NCBI GenBank assembly: GCA_028023455.1
Contig: JAQFVV010000001.1
Location: 25,841,401-25,905,400, forward strand
Source of the DNA: Epiperipatus broadwayi
Taxonomy: Eukaryota; Onychophora; Udeonychophora; Euonychophora; Peripatidae
Length of the DNA: 64,000 nt
Reading direction: 5' to 3'
In this document: positions 60,634 to 64,000 of the stretch, in pieces
How positions within the stretch are numbered: the first letter of the stretch is position 1
Layout of the letters: every line of letters starts with the position of its first letter
Made by a program: the position numbers and the translations under genes
Notes under the pieces: generated by a model
Seen by the model: only the letters and a program-made list of their open reading frames with translations
Databases searched by the model: none
Told to the model about the DNA's origin: nothing

Positions 60634-60733
60634 TTTCAATTTTTAATTTTTAAAAACAAATTTTTATTTGCGAACTTTTTGTTTTTAATTTTATTTATTA
60701 GAATGTAACAGCATGTGTGCCTGTTACAATATA

Positions 60734-61319
60734 AAATAAAATCAGTAGTGCCAAATTTGATATAATAAGTGCAAATATGTTTTAAAATGTTGCATAATAA
60801 TAAAAAAAAAAGTATTTTGATAAATCTTTTTAACCTAACAAAAGACTGAAATTTCTTGACATTTATTGAAAAAGAATGTCAGTTAAAAACATTAGTCTTG
60901 GATACATTACTAAAAGTGTTATAAGGACAAGCAAGGGACCATTATTGCTGAAAAAGATTAGTAAGGTTTAGTTTGAACAATTTTATCACTACTACTTATA
61001 TTTGAGACTTCTGGCTGATATTCCAACATTACCACTATTATTTTCTTTAAGGTAGGCATAAACAAAATGACTGTGACATTATAAATTTGCTGAAAAATGA
61101 TTTTTGGCATCCAGCAAGGCTACAATAATAGTGAGGAATTCTTTCAAGACAATGTATTTACTGATCTTTCATAATAAGGGCTTCTATATTCATACACATT
61201 CCTTCCCTTAAAAAAAACCATTTTATGCACACATTTTCCATCTCACGCCTGCACACTCACATATATATTCATTTTAATATTCTTACAGATATATTAATTC
61301 ATAGTATTATTTCTGGGAG
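60734..61319. other. spacer, no gene seen
   Basis: Moderately AT-rich with short frames only. No family recognised. Confidence 0.5.
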
Positions 61320-62405
61320 CTTCTGTATAATAAAAATATAATAGCTAAATAGCTGACATTGCAGTACAGTAACAAGTACTTTTCTCAGATCTTTTTCAAA
61401 TCATAAGAATGTGTGTATCAGATTTAAAATCACTATTTTTTTCTTTAGTTATATTCTCCTCATTCTCAAATTCTATTGGCTAAGAAATTTTAAAAAATAT
61501 TTTATTCTCCCATAGCTTTTTCCAAATATTGTTAAATTTTCTTCAATTTACATTTTTCATTTATGCATATTGGCCTTTTAAAACTCTCTATAGCTTTTCT
61601 TAGCGGTCTCTGGTCATCTTTTGTGAGAATATGTGTTTTATTAAAATTGATGTCATGGTTAGTTAATTTAATGTGTCAATAAATGGCTGATGTATTACAT
61701 TTTTTTTAACTGCCCAAATATGTTCTTCCTTTCTTATGTTTATTCTACAATTGGTCTGTCCAATGCATGAATATAAACATACTCAATATGGAATTTTATA
61801 TACACCATAAGAATCCAAAGGAATTTTCTCTTTAGGGTATGAAAATACTTTATTACTTTTTTTAATGTAATATAATATTGTGTGGATTTTTTTTTTAAAC
61901 CTTACCAATTTTATCAGTTACTTCCTTTATATATAGTCTTAATTTTTGAAGTATCAAAATCATTTTTTATTATGTAAAAAAAGCCCTATTAACAATCCTG
62001 TGATCAAAACCATTATGAAGAAGCATTTTTTTCTTAGCATAGATATCTTGATGAAAATGGCTGTCATCAGAAAGTCTCAGTTCTATCTAACAATATATTT
62101 GCCATTGAAAATAGTTGTGCTGAATTGTGATGAGAAGAAAAATGTAGATATTTCCCAGTGTATGTTGTTTACTATATATATCATGGGATAAAAAAACATC
62201 CTTCTTTCTTTCAATTAAAACATCTAAGAATGGAAGCTGGTTATTATTTTCGAACTTCCATAGCAAATTTGATGTTGTTATGAAAAGAATGTAAGAAAAT
62301 TAAAAATCTATCAAGATCATGCTTACCATGAGACCAAATTATAATGGTATCATAAACATACTTCAGCCATACAGATGTTTTTTTAACTGCTGATATAAAA
62401 AATTG
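61320..62405 (-). mobile_element. Penelope-like element, minus arm of a head-to-head pair
   Basis: Read from 62405 down it starts at the RT catalytic box (LKYVYDTIIIWSHGKHDLD; the second Asp-Asp is broken to Tyr-Asp). It continues through LPFLDV-type sequence, STHNFSSHHN-type residues, a GIY-YIG remnant near 61740-61800 (TGCATTGGACAGACCAAT, i.e. CIGQTN), and a tail ending near 61320. It is colinear with and inverted relative to 62411-63480. Frameshifts and stops are frequent. Confidence 0.8.
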
Positions 62406-62410
62406 ATATT

Positions 62411-63480
62411 AGTAGTTAAACAACCATCTGTATGGCAGATATGTTGATGATATCTTTATTATTTGGCCTTGTGGTAAGCATGCTCTTGATGAATTTTCAG
62501 TTTTTTTAAATTCTTTTTACAACAATATCAAATTTACTATTGAATTACACAATAATAACCAACTTCCATTCTTAGATATTTTATTGAAAGAAAAAAAGAT
62601 GATTCTTTATTCCATAGTACATATAGAAAGAAAACACATACTAGGAGATATCTACATTTTTCTTCTCATCACCATCCAGCATAACTATACTATTTTTGTG
62701 GCAAAGACATTGTTAGATAGAACTAAGAGACTTTCTGATGACAGCCATTTTTACTAAGATATCTACACTACTAAAAATGTTTCTTCATAATGGGTTTGAT
62801 CACAGGATTATTGATAAAGCTTTTTTACACAACAAAAAGATTTTGATACTTCAAAAATGAAGATAGTTTTTCCATATATAAAAGGAGTAACTGATAAAAT
62901 TGGTAATGTTTTAATGAAAAATAATATCCACACAAATTTATACTATATTTAAAAAAAATAATAAAATATTTCCACACCCTAAAGATAAAATTCCTTTGGA
63001 GTCTCATGGTGTATATGAAGTTCAATGTGGAGTTTGTTGACATTCATACATTGGACATACCAATAGTAGAATAAACATAAAAAGGAGGAACACATTTTGG
63101 CAGTCAGAGAAAAATCTAATTTATCAGCCATTTATTTACACATTAAATTAACTAATGATAACATCAATTTTAATAAAACACATATTCTGGCAAAAGTTGA
63201 ACAATATGCCCAGACACTGCTAAGGGGAGCTGTAGAGATTTTTTAAAAGGCTTAAGAGCAAAAATGAAAAATGTGAATTAAAGAATATTTTTAAAACTTT
63301 TCAACCAATAGAATTTGAGAATGAGGAGAAAATAAAGGGGGAGGGGATAATGACTTTAAATCTCACCACATTCATTTTTTTGATTTGAGAAAGAAGAAGC
63401 TCTGAGAAAAGTACTTGTTATTGTATTGAAACATCAGCTATTTAGCTATTATATTTTTAATACATAGAAGCTCCCAGAAA
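62411..63480 (+). mobile_element. Penelope-like element, plus arm of a head-to-head pair
   Basis: Starts at YVDDIFIIWPCGKHALDEFS (62437-62496), the RT catalytic box, then NNIKFTIELHNNNQLPFLDI and YRKKTHTRRYLHFSSHHHPA (in a shifted frame, 62620-62680). The GIY-YIG part has PLESHGVYEVQCGVC and SYIGHTNSRINIK (62996-63080). The tail carries CTCTGAGAAAAGTACTTG and TTGAAACATCAGC (63400-63440) and ends near 63480 at a TA/TG repeat. It is 5' truncated at the same point as the minus arm and inactive. Confidence 0.83.
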
Positions 63481-63484
63481 TAAT

Positions 63485-63486
63485 AC

Positions 63487-63523
<37 letters not shown>

Positions 63524-63530
63524 ATGTATA
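63485..63530. repeat. (TA)n(TG)n microsatellite
   Basis: TA units followed by TG units just after the PLE tail; another TA tract lies at 63673-63692. Confidence 0.9.
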
Positions 63531-63734
63531 CAGCAATATTTTTACTTAATACTTATTATAAAAAGCTAAATTGGGAAAAGTTATCTCTGTAATGATTATA
63601 TAGCTACATATTGAAATTGTATAATTTTTTTTTAAAAATTCAATCTTGAAACTTAAGTGAATCTGAAGTGTTATATATATATATATATATAAATTATTAA
63701 TCAATGTCTGTATTCCAATTATAATAAAATATAT

Positions 63735-63905
63735 ATAATTATTCAAAACAATACAATAATTAATACAGTAAAAAATATTTTAAAAACAAATATATATCAC
63801 AATTTAATAGAAGTATTTTCTATTAAATTGTGATATATATATTTGTTTTTTTTTTAAATATTTTTTACTGTATTAATTATTGTATTGTTTTTGAATAATT
63901 ATATA
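63735..63905. repeat. 171-bp hairpin directly before a PLE copy
   Basis: Arms of about 80 bases. The left reads AATTATTCAAAACAATACAA and on to TCACAATTTAATAG (ending near 63821). The right is its complement, beginning CTATTAAATTGTGA at about 63829 and ending in TTGTTTTTGAATAATT. The loop is about seven bases. Differences are a few bases, mostly T-run length. Confidence 0.9.
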
Positions 63906-63910
63906 TATAT

Positions 63911-64000
63911 AAAACAACAAAAGCTATTATTAATAAATCGCCTGTTGAAACAGTGATAAAAAATAAAATAATCCCTCGTGAAAAATCTTGTGTCTGCCCA
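63911..64000 (+). mobile_element. Penelope-like element, second copy of the 46-kb family, cut by window end
   Basis: From AACAACAAAAGC at about 63914 to the window end it matches 46307-46396 almost base for base (TATTAATAAATCGCCTGTTG against TATTACTAAATCGCCTATTG), giving TTKAI-type and CEKSCVCP-type translation. It begins abruptly after a TA tract and is 5' truncated there. The rest lies outside the window. Confidence 0.88.

Larger units (their letters stand above)
54245..60728 (-). mobile_element. 5' LTR of the retroelement, split by a 4.3-kb insertion
   Basis: The parts 54245-55436 and about 59800-60728 together match the LTR at 51551-53525. The minus strand begins TGTAACAGGCACACATGCTG at 60728 and ends in the CCATTATAA before the primer site. 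Compared with the other LTR it has an extra ~65 bases near 60350-60420 and a TA-centred palindrome at 60566-60633. The right flank ATATA (60729-60733) repeats 51546-51550. Confidence 0.72.

Overview
The window is very AT-rich DNA from an invertebrate metazoan. The only host gene I can support is a split receptor gene whose short exons sit in large, transposon-filled introns. No operons, ribosome binding sites, CRISPR arrays or intact RNA genes are visible. The exact taxon cannot be fixed from the sequence. The receptor most resembles GABBR2 of vertebrates and the GABA-B type 3 subunit of insects. The mobile elements (Penelope-like, RTE-like, other APE-type LINEs, hAT-like, LTR) fit many arthropods, molluscs and other invertebrates.

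Host gene: five in-frame exons on the + strand (753-903, 15988-16123, 16406-16513, 23344-23466, 49761-49860) encode the start of the seven-helix domain of a class C GPCR: a linker, TM1, TM2, TM3, TM4, extracellular loop 2 and the start of TM5. All junctions have AG acceptors and GT donors, and the phases join cleanly. The ligand-binding region must lie left of base 1. The rest of TM5-TM7 lies right of base 64000 or was not recognised. Introns are about 15.1 kb, 0.28 kb, 6.8 kb and 26.3 kb.

Intron 1 (904-15987) holds a Penelope-like element (PLE) with a second, inverted 3' end, a 320-bp repeat in tandem and inverted copies, a long GATA microsatellite, LINE fragments, and a GC-richer retroposon with a 9-bp target duplication. 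Intron 3 (16514-23343) holds two GC-rich SINE-like copies, a 3-kb LINE and a 0.5-kb foldback element. Intron 4 (23467-49760) holds two long members of one LINE family in opposite orientations, an RTE-like LINE, a decayed zinc-finger block with a tRNA-like insertion, two elements with terminal inverted repeats, a G-run and a GIY-YIG-type PLE.

Downstream of exon 5 lie an almost perfect 225-bp hairpin made from a PLE 3' end (74 bp past the splice donor), a 450-bp hAT-like element with an 8-bp target duplication, and a minus-strand LTR retroelement. That LTR element has 2-kb LTRs, a tRNA-Lys-type primer site and no gag or pol. One of its LTRs is split by a 4.3-kb nested insertion with TG...CA ends. 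A head-to-head PLE dimer, another hairpin and the start of one more PLE copy finish the window.

The recurring theme is inverted duplication. PLE 3' ends occur in facing pairs, and several TA tracts sit inside perfect palindromes.
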